From: Bacteroidota bacterium
GTDB lineage: Bacteria > Bacteroidota > Bacteroidia > 2-12-FULL-35-15
Reading direction: 5' to 3'
NCBI GenBank assembly: GCA_025963775.1
Contig: JAOQAD010000012.1
Span: 62,001 to 126,000 of the forward strand
Length of the DNA: 64,000 bases
The position numbers and the translations under genes are program-made. Within the stretch, counting starts at the first letter, position 1, and the number at the start of each line of letters is the position of its first letter. A model generated the notes under the pieces. It saw only the letters and a list, made by a program, of their open reading frames with translations. It was not told the origin of the DNA and did not search any database. Shown here piece by piece: positions 17,336 through 25,645 of this stretch.

Positions 17336-18580
17336 TTATAATTTTTCGCACAACTCAACCGCACTCTTATACGCATCTTCATGAAAGCCATATTTAAAAT
17401 AGCTTCCGCAGAAATACAGCGGCCCGTTTTCATTCAGCTTGTGCAATTCATTTTGCGCCTGCATGGCGGAAACATCAAATAAAGGATGCTCATAACCGAT
17501 CACTTTAATGACCTTCTTTTCATCCACCGTTCCGGGAACTGCATTGATGGAAACGAAATAATTTTTCTTTTCAGAAACACTCTGCAGGCTGTTCATCCAA
17601 TAAATGGTTGTCGGGACAAGCTGCCCATTCCGCTCCTCTATCCTGTAATTCCAGCTGCTCCAGGTCAGCTTCGACTTTGGCATGACCGATTCATCGGTAT
17701 GCACGGTTGCGCTGTTTGCCTGGTATCTGAAGGATGACAACAGGCGTTTCTCATCTGTTGTTGGCGATTGCAGGAGCTTTAAGGCCTGGTCGGCATGGCA
17801 TGCAAAGATCACTTTATCGAATCCCTGTGTACTGCCATTTGCAGTGGTGACAATTGCTTTATTGTTTTCCCTGCGCACGCTTACAGCGCCGTTGCTGACC
17901 TGGATCATCTCTTTGAAAGGTTCGATCAGCAGCTTGCGGTACGACTGGCTGCCATCCTGCAGGGTGTACCATTGATGCTGCGTATTGAGACCGAGGAAGC
18001 CGTGGTTCTTAAAAAAGCGGACGAGTGTAACGATCGGGAAATCGAGCATCTCTTCCATCGGTGTTGACCATACGGCGGAGCTCATCGGGATGAGATATTT
18101 CCAGAGCATGTCATCACCATAGCCGAATTTCTTAATGTATTCTTTGAGCGAATAATTTTCAAATTTAGGGTCATCCAGCACCTTTACGCTTTCGGAATTA
18201 AAGCGTGTGATCTGCATAAGCATGCGGATGTATTTTACATTAAAAATATTTCTGCGCTGTGCAAACAAGCCGTTGATCCCCGAACCGCAATATTCAAGGC
18301 CGGAAGGAACATGCTGCACACTGAACGACATCTCCGTTTTTTTGACCGGCGCTTTTATTTCTTCGAACAGCCTGCAAAGGTTCGGGTACGTTTCGAAATT
18401 AAATACCATAAATCCTGTATCCACAAAAACAGGGCTTCCGTCCTCATCAATGCTGAGCGTATTGGTATGCCCGCCAATGTAATTATCCTGCTCGAATATC
18501 GTGAGCTCATATTTCTTATGCAGGAAATGCCCGCATCCCATGCCGGCTATACCTGTTCCTATGATCGCTAATTTTTCCAT
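17336..18580 (-). CDS. FAD-dependent oxidoreductase (amine-oxidase-like, lipid cluster)
   Basis: A protein of 414 residues. The dinucleotide-binding IGTGIAGMGCGHFL opens the protein (about residues 6-19), followed by FEQDNYIGGHTNT. The C-terminal FAD motif is PLYFCGSYFKYGFHEDAYKS. This is the NAD(P)/FAD amine-oxidase-like family found beside DUF1365 and Cfa-like genes. In proteobacteria homologous clusters have been linked to desaturation steps on methylated acyl chains and furan fatty acids. A flavin-dependent step on membrane lipid acyl chains is therefore likely, but the exact reaction is inferred. It follows the alpha/beta hydrolase by 3 bases. Confidence 0.88.
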   Translation of the reverse strand: MEKLAIIGTGIAGMGCGHFLHKKYELTIFEQDNYIGGHTNTLSIDEDGSPVFVDTGFMVFNFETYPNLCRLFEEIKAPVKKTEMSFSVQHVPSGLEYCGSGINGLFAQRRNIFNVKYIRMLMQITRFNSESVKVLDDPKFENYSLKEYIKKFGYGDDMLWKYLIPMSSAVWSTPMEEMLDFPIVTLVRFFKNHGFLGLNTQHQWYTLQDGSQSYRKLLIEPFKEMIQVSNGAVSVRRENNKAIVTTANGSTQGFDKVIFACHADQALKLLQSPTTDEKRLLSSFRYQANSATVHTDESVMPKSKLTWSSWNYRIEERNGQLVPTTIYWMNSLQSVSEKKNYFVSINAVPGTVDEKKVIKVIGYEHPLFDVSAMQAQNELHKLNENGPLYFCGSYFKYGFHEDAYKSAVELCEKL

Positions 18581-18583
18581 GAT

Positions 18584-19723
18584 CTATTTCCGGGAAGTTA
18601 CTGAATTAATAAATCGCTCGATCACATACGTGCTGAGCTGTCCGCTTGGGCCGCTGATGTTATAATCGCAGCCATGTGTCGCCAGTGGCAGGTCGAGTAT
18701 AAAATGTTTCAGGGCATTCGCTTTAAGCTTTTCCCGCATGTGCTCTGTATGAAGATAAGAGACCATCGCATCGTTCTTTCCATGAATGAGCAGGGTTGGT
18801 GTTGATTGCGGAGTCATACATTCGAAAGGTGAGCTGGCTTTGTATTTATCAGGCACCATCCTGTAGCTTCCGCCGATGTAATCACCCAGCACCTTGTCCA
18901 CATCGAGCACCCATTTGTTGGTTTTTACCTGCGCACCCCAGACCATATCGGCCGGAGCGTAAAATGAAACAACGCCTTTGATCTTCGGATCATTGAACGT
19001 GTATGCAGCGAGCAATGCAATTTGTCCGCCGGCAGAGCGCCCCAGCAATACAAAGCTGGATGTGTCCGCATTCAATTCAGCATGATGAGTTGTGATAAAA
19101 TCGATCACCGAGCGCGTATCTTCCACCGGCGCCGGATTCTGAAAAGCGGGCGCCAGCCTGTAATTGATAGCTGCTACGTTATATCCGCGGTTGGCAAGGT
19201 AGCTGTTGAGCGCCGGAAGCTGCTTACTGTCGCCTTCCGCCCAGGAGCCGCCGTGGATCACAATTACAACAGGTGACTTATTTCCGGAAGAGGACGGATA
19301 ATAATCAAATGCAAGCTCTTTCCCCGAATCCAGTTTTTTATATTGAATGATTTTGTAATCTACTGGTTTTATACCGACACCGCTGAACATTTTGAAAAAG
19401 CTGAAGGGAGATTGTAAAGGATTATTTAAATCTGTTGTCTTAAATTCCTTTTCCAGCTCTTCCTGCAATCCGGAAGCGCGCTGATACGCGGTGATCACCG
19501 GCAAGGCAAAGAGGACGAATGCAGCGGAAGTAATAAGAGCAGATGGAATACGATAACTGCCGGGCCAATAAAAAGAAAGAAGAACGAGCAGGCAGGCCAA
19601 CATAAAAATAAAAGGAAACTCAGTCACTGCCACTGAACTGCGCCACAAAAAATTAGTGGGTGCGCGAAACACAGCGAGCAGGGAAAGCAGCAATAACAGG
19701 AGAGAAAAAAGCAGGCGCAGCAT
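18584..19723 (-). CDS. Membrane-anchored alpha/beta hydrolase (BD-FAE/HSL type)
   Basis: A protein of 379 residues. Three hydrophobic spans occupy residues 1-75, and the rest is a periplasmic or cytoplasmic hydrolase domain. It has the oxyanion motif VIHGGSWAEGD (about 154-164), a nucleophile elbow LLGRSAGGQIALL (GxSxG), the acid in HGKNDAMV and the histidine in ATHGCDY. The fold suggests an esterase or lipase acting on acyl esters. It is packed between the Cfa paralogue (3 bases upstream) and the FAD oxidoreductase (3 bases downstream), so it is an operon member and may release or remodel the modified acyl chains. That role is inference. Confidence 0.88.
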   Translation of the reverse strand: MLRLLFSLLLLLLSLLAVFRAPTNFLWRSSVAVTEFPFIFMLACLLVLLSFYWPGSYRIPSALITSAAFVLFALPVITAYQRASGLQEELEKEFKTTDLNNPLQSPFSFFKMFSGVGIKPVDYKIIQYKKLDSGKELAFDYYPSSSGNKSPVVIVIHGGSWAEGDSKQLPALNSYLANRGYNVAAINYRLAPAFQNPAPVEDTRSVIDFITTHHAELNADTSSFVLLGRSAGGQIALLAAYTFNDPKIKGVVSFYAPADMVWGAQVKTNKWVLDVDKVLGDYIGGSYRMVPDKYKASSPFECMTPQSTPTLLIHGKNDAMVSYLHTEHMREKLKANALKHFILDLPLATHGCDYNISGPSGQLSTYVIERFINSVTSRK

Positions 19724-19726
19724 CGG

Positions 19727-20755
19727 TTACTTTTTTGTGAACAGGTAATGACTGACGATCCACTCTTCGCCTTTGTTGTATCCCCAGAGCTCTACGCAGG
19801 CCATGTAAAAGATCCGCCAGTACACCCACCATTTCAGTGCCTGGCCTTTTCCATACGTTTCTTCAAACAGCGGTATGATCTCTTTTTTATGCTGATCCAT
19901 ATTCTGCAGCCATGCTTCAGAAGTTTTGCTGTAATGTATTCCGCTCACATGCCAGTGACGCTGAATACTGAGATGCTCATTAAAATAAAGCAGGAGGTCA
20001 TCGCTCGGCATGATCCCACCGGTAAAAAAATATTTGCTCATCCAGTCGCTTTCATCGAGCACCTCGAACTTATAAGCAACATCCTTATGCGTGAAAATAT
20101 GGACGAATAATTTTCCATCCAGTTTCAGGCGGTCAGCAACGAGCTTCATCAGCTTCTGATAATTCCGCATGTGCTCGAACATCTCTACGGAAACAACCCT
20201 GTCGAATGTTTTGTCGAGATTAAAATCATTGATGTTCACCGTGATCACAGTAAGGTTTTTAATTCCGCGTGATGCTGCCTGCTCATCGATATACAGCTTC
20301 TGCGTGCGGGAATTCGACACTACTGTAAAATTGCTTTTCGGATATTTTTTCGACATGTAAAGCGAAAGGGAGCCCCAGCCGCAGCCCAGTTCCAGCACAT
20401 CCTGCCCATCAGCCAGTTCAGCCCTGTTGCAAGTGATCTCCAGCATATCATCTTCCGAGGTATCGATATCGTTTACGCCGTTCTTCCAGTAGCCGCTGCT
20501 GTATTTGAGATTTTTGCCGAGGCAGTATTGATAAAATTTTGTCGGCACTTCATAATGCTGCTCATTTGCTTCCGCTGTGTTTATCGCGATCGGTGAGGCT
20601 TTGAGCTCTTCAATAAGCGTCATGAGATGTGCCTGCTGCAGCTCCACATTTTCTTTCTTCTCCTGCTGTAAACGCTGCTTTAATAATTTACGGATGCCGA
20701 CGCGGATCAGTGAATCGGGGATCTGGTTCTTTTCTAAAAGTTTATCGTAGAACAT
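19727..20755 (-). CDS. Cfa-like SAM-dependent methyltransferase (copy 2)
   Basis: A protein of 342 residues from the ATG at 20755. An ATG 21 bases further upstream would add MRETNKN, but it lies in repeat-like DNA and family members begin at the MFYDKLLEKNQIPD segment. The domain has VLELGCGWGSLSLYMS (SAM binding), NEQHYEVPTKFYQYCLG and VVSVEMFEHMRNYQ. It is shorter than Cfa copy 1, lacking most of the N-terminal lipid-binding domain, and only the methyltransferase core is conserved. It is the third gene in transcription order of the cluster, after desaturase and DUF1295, and may methylate rather than cyclopropanate. Which reaction occurs cannot be told from sequence alone. Confidence 0.9.
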   Translation of the reverse strand: MFYDKLLEKNQIPDSLIRVGIRKLLKQRLQQEKKENVELQQAHLMTLIEELKASPIAINTAEANEQHYEVPTKFYQYCLGKNLKYSSGYWKNGVNDIDTSEDDMLEITCNRAELADGQDVLELGCGWGSLSLYMSKKYPKSNFTVVSNSRTQKLYIDEQAASRGIKNLTVITVNINDFNLDKTFDRVVSVEMFEHMRNYQKLMKLVADRLKLDGKLFVHIFTHKDVAYKFEVLDESDWMSKYFFTGGIMPSDDLLLYFNEHLSIQRHWHVSGIHYSKTSEAWLQNMDQHKKEIIPLFEETYGKGQALKWWVYWRIFYMACVELWGYNKGEEWIVSHYLFTKK

Positions 20756-20779
20756 ATTTTTATTTGTTTCTCGCATTTT

Positions 20780-21206
20780 CTCGCAGTACTTGTTCCGGTT
20801 TATCGGAAGACGCTGAGCACGCAGAGTTTTTATTGTTTACTTATTCCTTGCCTACTGCCTATTGCCGACTGTTATTTTTTCTCGCAGAGACGCAAAGCAC
20901 GCAGAGATTTTATTGTTTACTTTTTTATTGCCTGCTGCTTATTGCCAACCGTTATTTTTTCTCGCAAAGACGCTAAGCTCGCAAAGATTTTATTGCTTAC
21001 TTACTCCCTTGCCTACTGCTTATTGCCAACTGTTTATTTTTCTCGCAGCACTTGTTCCGGTTTATCGGAAGACGCAAAGCACGCAGAGATTTATTATTTA
21101 CTTTTTGCCAACTGCTATTCGCCAACTGTTATTTTTTTCTCGCAAAGACGCAAAGCACGCATAGATTTTATTGTTTACTTTTTCATTGCCAACTGTCAAC
21201 TATTAA
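20780..21206. repeat. Degenerate tandem array of CGCAAAGACGC-type repeats
   Basis: Five imperfect units of about 70-100 bp begin near 20780, 20880, 20960, 21041 and 21139. Each has TCTCGCA(G/A)AGACGCAAAG, then CACGCAGAGATTTTATTG, then TTGCCAACTG(T/C) runs. Units 1 and 4 carry the same 25-bp insertion (starting CTTGTTCCGGTTTATCGG). All reading frames across it give repetitive peptides of the SRKDAKHAE type, which I regard as non-coding artefacts. It fills the 518-bp gap between the DUF1295 and second Cfa genes. Confidence 0.8.
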
Positions 21207-21273
21207 GAGATTGATTCGGGCGAAGCCCCCGCAATGACGTTCCTAATTGCCTACTGATTCAGTTGCCAACTGC

Positions 21274-22062
21274 TTACTGCTTCTTGAACCATGGAACAAA
21301 CACACTTGTGGTACGTTGATATTCCTTGTACAGCCCCCCTTTTGAACGGAGCGATTGTTCTTCCGTCATGGGAATCCCGGTAATTTTAAAAATGAGGTAG
21401 CCGATCGCAAGCGGGCAAATAATAGCGATCCAGCCGTAAGGGCTTGAAATAGCAAGCACAAGCACGGAGATCCAGATCATCAGCTGAAAAAAGTAATTGG
21501 GGTGGCGCGAGTAATTCCACAAGCCGTATTCGCAAACCTTTCCTTTGTTCGCCGGGTCTTTTTTGAATTGTTTCAGTTGCCAGTCGGATACCCCTTCACC
21601 GATGATCGCGGCCAGCCACATGCCTGCACCGGTCCATTCCTGCATGGAAATATGAGGATCAGGATTTAAGGCGATGATAAAAAAAGGAATGGCGAGGAAC
21701 ACATTCGACAGGGCCTGCATCTGGAAAAAAACAAAGAATTTGAGGTTGGTATGCGGCGCCCATTCTTCACGCAATTGCTTGTAACGTCCTTCTTCCACAT
21801 CGAGGTGAGAGCCTACGCGGATGAGTAAATAAATGCCAAGGCGAAGGCTCCACAGCGAAGCAAGTCCGCAGACGATTAGCTTTCTTGTTTCATATCCACC
21901 GGCCATGAGCCAGATTACAACGGCAATGACGAGAAAATTGAACGCCCAGAAAATATCGACAACGCCTGCATTGTTGATCCGGTATGCCCAGATCCAGACG
22001 ATCAGCATAACTGCGGAGACCGCAGCGAGTGAAACCAGCGGCAATTGTAGAAAGGGGCTCAT
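21274..22062 (-). CDS. DUF1295 membrane protein (steroid 5-alpha-reductase/ICMT-like fold)
   Basis: A protein of 262 residues with six to seven membrane segments. The conserved C-terminal part reads CEYGLWNYSRHPNYFFQLM, the RHPNY motif shared by DUF1295, steroid 5-alpha reductases and isoprenylcysteine methyltransferases. It is followed by a last span and RTTSVFVPWF. Members bind NADPH or SAM in that motif and act on membrane-embedded lipids. The gene is next to the desaturase (79 bases) and belongs to the lipid cluster, where reduction of an acyl double bond is one possibility. No direct evidence for the reaction is visible. Confidence 0.88.
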   Translation of the reverse strand: MSPFLQLPLVSLAAVSAVMLIVWIWAYRINNAGVVDIFWAFNFLVIAVVIWLMAGGYETRKLIVCGLASLWSLRLGIYLLIRVGSHLDVEEGRYKQLREEWAPHTNLKFFVFFQMQALSNVFLAIPFFIIALNPDPHISMQEWTGAGMWLAAIIGEGVSDWQLKQFKKDPANKGKVCEYGLWNYSRHPNYFFQLMIWISVLVLAISSPYGWIAIICPLAIGYLIFKITGIPMTEEQSLRSKGGLYKEYQRTTSVFVPWFKKQ

Positions 22063-22141
22063 TGTATAAATGTTTTAGTTCTGTTTACTAAAATAGCAAA
22101 TATATACGAGAACCGCACTGAAGAGGATTTCCGGGAATGGA

Positions 22142-22876
22142 TTATTTGGCCGGCTTTCGGATGTGGATGATCCCGAGCCAGTTCATCGCCACGATCACGG
22201 GGTACGTAGGATCGAACTCATACCATTTCCTTGCGAAATTGAGATTGTTCGGGCTTTTGTGATGGTTGTTCTGGAACAGCTCGCCCATCATTAAAAAATC
22301 GAGCGGCAGTGAATTTTTGCTGTGGTCTTCATTGTCATAGTTCGAATATCCGTATTTATGCCCGCACCAGTTCACGATCGCACCGTGCAAAGGGCCCATC
22401 GCAAAATGAATGGGCAGCAGCAGGAACATCCACCAGGCAGTGGCGAATTTAATGTAGAACAGCGTGTACAGCACAGCGAAAAGGATCCTGACAAGCCACA
22501 TGTCGCTTATTTTATCGAGGAGCTTCCATTCCGGGTAGTTGCCACGGAATGCCTTTTCAGGCTCCACATTGTGTTTCGCATAATTGAGGTAAATGTTTTT
22601 GGTGCTCATGGTCATCTGCCATACATCCTTGAAAAAATGAGGCGAATGCGGGTCTTTTTCGGTATCGCTGTAAGCATGGTGCATGCGGTGCAGGATGGCG
22701 TAAGCGCGGGGATTTAAGAAAGATGAACCCTGTGTAATGAATGTGAAAGAGTAAAAAAAACGCTCCCAGAACTTGTTCATGCTGAACATTTTGTGAGAGG
22801 CATACCGGTGTAAAAAGAATGTCTGGCAGAATAAGGAAAGGAACCAATGCAAAAGGAAAAAAGCTAATATGATCAT
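22142..22876 (-). CDS. Acyl-CoA (delta-9 type) fatty acid desaturase
   Basis: A protein of 244 residues with the three histidine boxes of membrane di-iron desaturases: HRYASH (about 23-28), HRMHHAYSD (about 64-72) and NNHHKSPNN near residue 205. These are set between four membrane spans. It would introduce a double bond into saturated acyl chains using O2 and an electron donor. It is the first gene of the minus-strand cluster and would supply the unsaturated substrate for the two Cfa-like methyltransferases. A TACCTTTG promoter box precedes it by about 30 bases. Confidence 0.92.
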   Translation of the reverse strand: MIILAFFLLHWFLSLFCQTFFLHRYASHKMFSMNKFWERFFYSFTFITQGSSFLNPRAYAILHRMHHAYSDTEKDPHSPHFFKDVWQMTMSTKNIYLNYAKHNVEPEKAFRGNYPEWKLLDKISDMWLVRILFAVLYTLFYIKFATAWWMFLLLPIHFAMGPLHGAIVNWCGHKYGYSNYDNEDHSKNSLPLDFLMMGELFQNNHHKSPNNLNFARKWYEFDPTYPVIVAMNWLGIIHIRKPAK

Positions 22877-22905
22877 GTTGGGTAAACGGGTTAATAAATA
22901 TGGTA

Positions 22906-22913
22906 CAAAGGTA
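22906..22913 (-). promoter_or_regulatory. Bacteroidota -7 box upstream of the desaturase
   Basis: Minus-strand TACCTTTG fits TAnnTTTG, about 30 bases before the desaturase start, and would drive the lipid-modification cluster. Confidence 0.55.
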
Positions 22914-22994
22914 CGAAAAAAATGTGCTTGTCCGGGCTAATAAACGTAGCGGAATGCCAAATGGTTTTGGATTTCGGCATTCTCCTATATTTAG

Positions 22995-23002
22995 TATCTT
23001 TG
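22995..23002 (+). promoter_or_regulatory. Bacteroidota -7 box upstream of the UspA gene
   Basis: TATCTTTG matches TAnnTTTG; the ATG is 22 bases downstream. Confidence 0.6.
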
Positions 23003-23024
23003 TTCTGAAAACAAATGATTTAAA

Positions 23025-23909
23025 ATGGATTTAAGCAAATTAAAGAGACGTCCGTCCTATCCTTTTGAAACAATTGCCGTCGCTATTTCATTTTCCCCAA
23101 GCTGCCTTCCTATTTTAATGGAAGCAAAAAGGCTTGCTGATATTTGCGGAGCGGCGCTATTATTATTGCACATCGGCGAAAAGTCGGGCGAAAAAGACCA
23201 GCAGCTGGATGAGATGATGGCCAAAGCAGGCGTAAATCCTAACAAATCCCGCGTGATCTGGATGGAGGGAGAACCTGTAGACACCATCCTTCGCCTCTGC
23301 AAGCTCAACATTGTCGACCTTCTTGTACTCGGCGCACTCGAAAAAGAGAACCTCCTGAAATTCTATATCGGCTCCATTGCCCGCAACATCAGCCGCAAAG
23401 CGAAATGTTCCGTGCTTTTGCTTACTAATCCTTCTTCGGAGCCGCAAAAATTTAAAAAGATCATTGTGAACGGCGTGGAGAACCCGAAAACGATCCATAC
23501 CATCAACACCGCGCTTTACCTTGCCAAACATTTAAAGGTGAAAGATGTTACTATCGTGAATGAAGTGCATCTTCCCGGGCTGGCGATGGCCATTGCCGAT
23601 GACAGCACTGCACCCGAAGCGAAAGAGATCAAAAGGACCATCACGGAAGATTTCACTGAAAGCCTGCATGAGCTTATCGATAAATGCGATGCGGGCGATA
23701 TCAGGATCACTGACAAGATCGTAAAAGGAAAGCCGGGATATGCGATCAGCAAATATGCAAGCGATAAGAAAGCAGACCTGCTGGTGATCAACTCACCGGA
23801 TACAAACCTGAATTTATTTGACCGGATCTTCACACACGATATTGAATTTATACTGGCCGATCTGCCTTGCAATGTACTGATCGTTCATTCACGCGTATCT
23901 GCCGACTAA
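23025..23909 (+). CDS. Tandem universal stress protein (UspA family)
   Basis: A protein of 294 residues built of two UspA domains. The first (about 12-140) has FETIAVAISFSPSCLPI and ends VLGALEKENLLKFYIGSIARNISRKAKCSVLLL, a version of the G-2x-G-9x-G(S/T) nucleotide loop. The second (about 148-292) is more diverged, ending LNLFDRIFTHDIEFILADLPCNVLIVH. Two-domain cytoplasmic Usp proteins bind adenine nucleotides and respond to starvation or envelope stress. The antiporter gene starts 3 bases after its stop, so Usp probably acts with or regulates that antiporter. Confidence 0.9.
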   Translation: MDLSKLKRRPSYPFETIAVAISFSPSCLPILMEAKRLADICGAALLLLHIGEKSGEKDQQLDEMMAKAGVNPNKSRVIWMEGEPVDTILRLCKLNIVDLLVLGALEKENLLKFYIGSIARNISRKAKCSVLLLTNPSSEPQKFKKIIVNGVENPKTIHTINTALYLAKHLKVKDVTIVNEVHLPGLAMAIADDSTAPEAKEIKRTITEDFTESLHELIDKCDAGDIRITDKIVKGKPGYAISKYASDKKADLLVINSPDTNLNLFDRIFTHDIEFILADLPCNVLIVHSRVSAD

Positions 23910-23912
23910 CCT

Positions 23913-25136
23913 ATGAAATTAGGACACAATGAGTTAATGATCCTGCTCTCCAGTATTGGAGCGGTATTGATATTGGCGCGGATCTTTGCCGAGCTTGGCA
24001 AAAAGATCAAGATGCCGATCGTCATGGGTGAAATATTGCTGGGGATCATTCTCGGCCCCACCGTATTCGGATCAATCTCTCCTGGTACCTTCGATTATTT
24101 TTTCCCGAAAGTGGGCGCTGCAAAGATCGCCATGGATGGCATCACCAACCTTGCCGTGATCATGCTCCTGTTCGTTGCCGGGATGGAAGTGCAGCTGCAG
24201 ATCATCCTGAAACAAGGGAAAACAGCAATATACACGAGCTTCACCAGCATGGTCATTCCCTTCATCCTCGGATTTTGTGCCGTATGGTTCTTCCCCGGAT
24301 TCTTTCACTACACGCCCGACCGCAAACTGGTGTATGCATTGTTCTTCGGGATCGCGATGGCTGTTTCTGCTTTGCCGGTGATCACAAGGATCCTTATGGA
24401 CCTTAATCTTTTCAAAACGAAAGTGGGAATGGTCATTATTGCCGCTGCCATTTTTGACGACCTTACCGGCTGGCTGATCTTTTCCTTTGTCCTGAGCTTA
24501 ATGGGACAGGAAGGCGAGATCACCAACATGTGGTTCACCATTGGGATGATCCTTGGTTTCGGCCTGTTCATGCTTATTGTAGGACGATGGATCATCAATC
24601 ACGTACTGCCCTGGATCCAAAAAAATATGTCGTGGCCCGGCGGCGTGCTTTCCATTTCTCTCGGCTTCTGCTTTCTTGGCGCAGCTTTCACAGAGTACAT
24701 CGGCCTGCACGCGATCTTAGGCGCTTTCATTGTGGGCATTGCCCTTGGCGACAGCGTGCACCTGCAGGAAAGGGAACGCGAGATCATTCACCAGTTTGTG
24801 ACGAACGTATTTGCACCGCTGTTCTTTGTTTCGATCGGGCTGAAAGTGAACTTCATTGCCAATTTCGACTGGCAGCTTGTAACGCTTGTATTATTCCTCG
24901 CCATGATCTGTAAAGTGTTCGGCGCTTCACTTGGCGCCTATCTCGGCGGGCTTACCAAACGTGAATCGCTTGCCGTTGGCTTTGGATTGAATGCACGCGG
25001 TGCAATGGAAATTATCCTTGGTACACTGGCATTGAATGCCGGGCTGATCGATCAGAAAATGTTTGTCGCGCTTGTTGTGATGGCATTGCTGACAAGCATG
25101 ATCAGCGGGCCGCTGATGAAGCGGTTCATTGATTAG
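23913..25136 (+). CDS. CPA2 family cation:proton antiporter
   Basis: A protein of 407 residues with about 12 membrane spans of the Na+/H+ exchanger (KefB/NapA) fold. MPIVMGEILLGIILGPTVFG is the typical N-terminal half helix, and AAIFDDLTGWLIF contains the aspartate pair that binds the cation/proton in the family. VGFGLNARGAMEIILGTLAL near the end is the other conserved block. There is no C-terminal TrkA/RCK domain. It exchanges Na+ or K+ for protons across the inner membrane. It is co-transcribed with the upstream tandem Usp gene, a frequent pairing in Bacteroidota. Confidence 0.93.
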   Translation: MKLGHNELMILLSSIGAVLILARIFAELGKKIKMPIVMGEILLGIILGPTVFGSISPGTFDYFFPKVGAAKIAMDGITNLAVIMLLFVAGMEVQLQIILKQGKTAIYTSFTSMVIPFILGFCAVWFFPGFFHYTPDRKLVYALFFGIAMAVSALPVITRILMDLNLFKTKVGMVIIAAAIFDDLTGWLIFSFVLSLMGQEGEITNMWFTIGMILGFGLFMLIVGRWIINHVLPWIQKNMSWPGGVLSISLGFCFLGAAFTEYIGLHAILGAFIVGIALGDSVHLQEREREIIHQFVTNVFAPLFFVSIGLKVNFIANFDWQLVTLVLFLAMICKVFGASLGAYLGGLTKRESLAVGFGLNARGAMEIILGTLALNAGLIDQKMFVALVVMALLTSMISGPLMKRFID

Positions 25137-25141
25137 GTATT

Positions 25142-25171
25142 CACCACAGATTCCACAGATTTCCACGGATT
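25142..25171. repeat. Dispersed CACAGATTTC-type repeat
   Basis: ACCACAGATTCCACAGATTT then CCACGGATT. The inverse copy is at 39093-39122 (AATCCGTGTAATCTGTGGTG). It lies immediately after the antiporter stop. Confidence 0.6.
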
Positions 25172-25192
25172 AATAAGCTTGCAGACTGATCC

Positions 25193-25296
25193 GTCATCCC
25201 GTGCTCCGACGCGGGATCTCTCTCCAATCATAAGGTGAAACAAATCCCTGCGCACCGAACATTACGTAGAGATACCGTGTCGTGGCATGGCATGAC
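25193..25296. repeat. GTCATCCCG-type palindromic doublet
   Basis: Left arm GTCATCCCGTGCTCCGACGC then GGGATCTC; right arm GAGATACCGTGTCGTGG ending CATGAC, inverted. It is a diverged member of the family also at 8903, 26743, 39016 and 48242. Confidence 0.65.
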
Positions 25297-25360
25297 TTAT
25301 ACATTTGTGTTCCTAAAGATCGAGTCATTCACTCCGGAGCAATCCATTTCCCAGGCCTAT

Positions 25361-25580
25361 AACAGGCCGCTCCTACGGAGCCTTATATCTGTTTGCTCCA
25401 TCCTGTTTATAGTCAGTGCTCCGGAGGAACACATTATTAATTGCAAAAAAACATCTTCAACACCTTCAGAGCTCCGGAGGAGCGAATTGTTTTAAGACTG
25501 GCAGCAAGCTCCATAGGAGCTACCTGTTTGTAACACACTCTGTTCCCGCCTTTAATCAAGCTCCGTAGGAGCGGCCTGTT
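25361..25580. repeat. Cluster of GCTCCnnAGGAGC palindromes with a CTGTTT tail
   Basis: Copies occur at 25471 (GCTCCGGAGGAGC), 25508 (GCTCCATAGGAGC) and 25560 (GCTCCGTAGGAGC), and in the opposite orientation at 25369-25381. A truncated copy, GCTCCGGAGGAAC, lies near 25418. The palindrome is followed by three or four bases and then TGTTT in all oriented copies, so the unit is directional. The outermost copies (25361-25381 and 25560-25580) are perfect inverted versions of each other over 21 bases. Together with the preceding doublet they fill the 509-bp gap before miaE. Confidence 0.75.
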
Positions 25581-25613
25581 TTCCACACTTCGCTGCGAAC
25601 GCATTACTATTCG

Positions 25614-25621
25614 TATATTTG
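25614..25621 (+). promoter_or_regulatory. Bacteroidota -7 box upstream of miaE
   Basis: TATATTTG fits TAnnTTTG. Its last bases overlap a possible TTG start at 25619, which argues for the ATG at 25646 as the true start. Confidence 0.65.
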
Positions 25622-25645
25622 CAGCCTGTTTATAATTTACAAAAA

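Noticed and set aside
20780-21206. Possible CRISPR array
   Set aside because: Units are degenerate, 70-100 bp long with no short constant repeat or unique spacers, and no cas genes are nearby.
20629-21237. Several overlapping plus-strand frames with SRKDAKHAE-like peptides
   Set aside because: They follow the repeat units in shifting frames, have no domain or start signal, and such peptides are known annotation artefacts of this repeat type.
25235-25495. 86-residue plus-strand frame
   Set aside because: It is written by the clustered palindromic repeats and shows no protein features.
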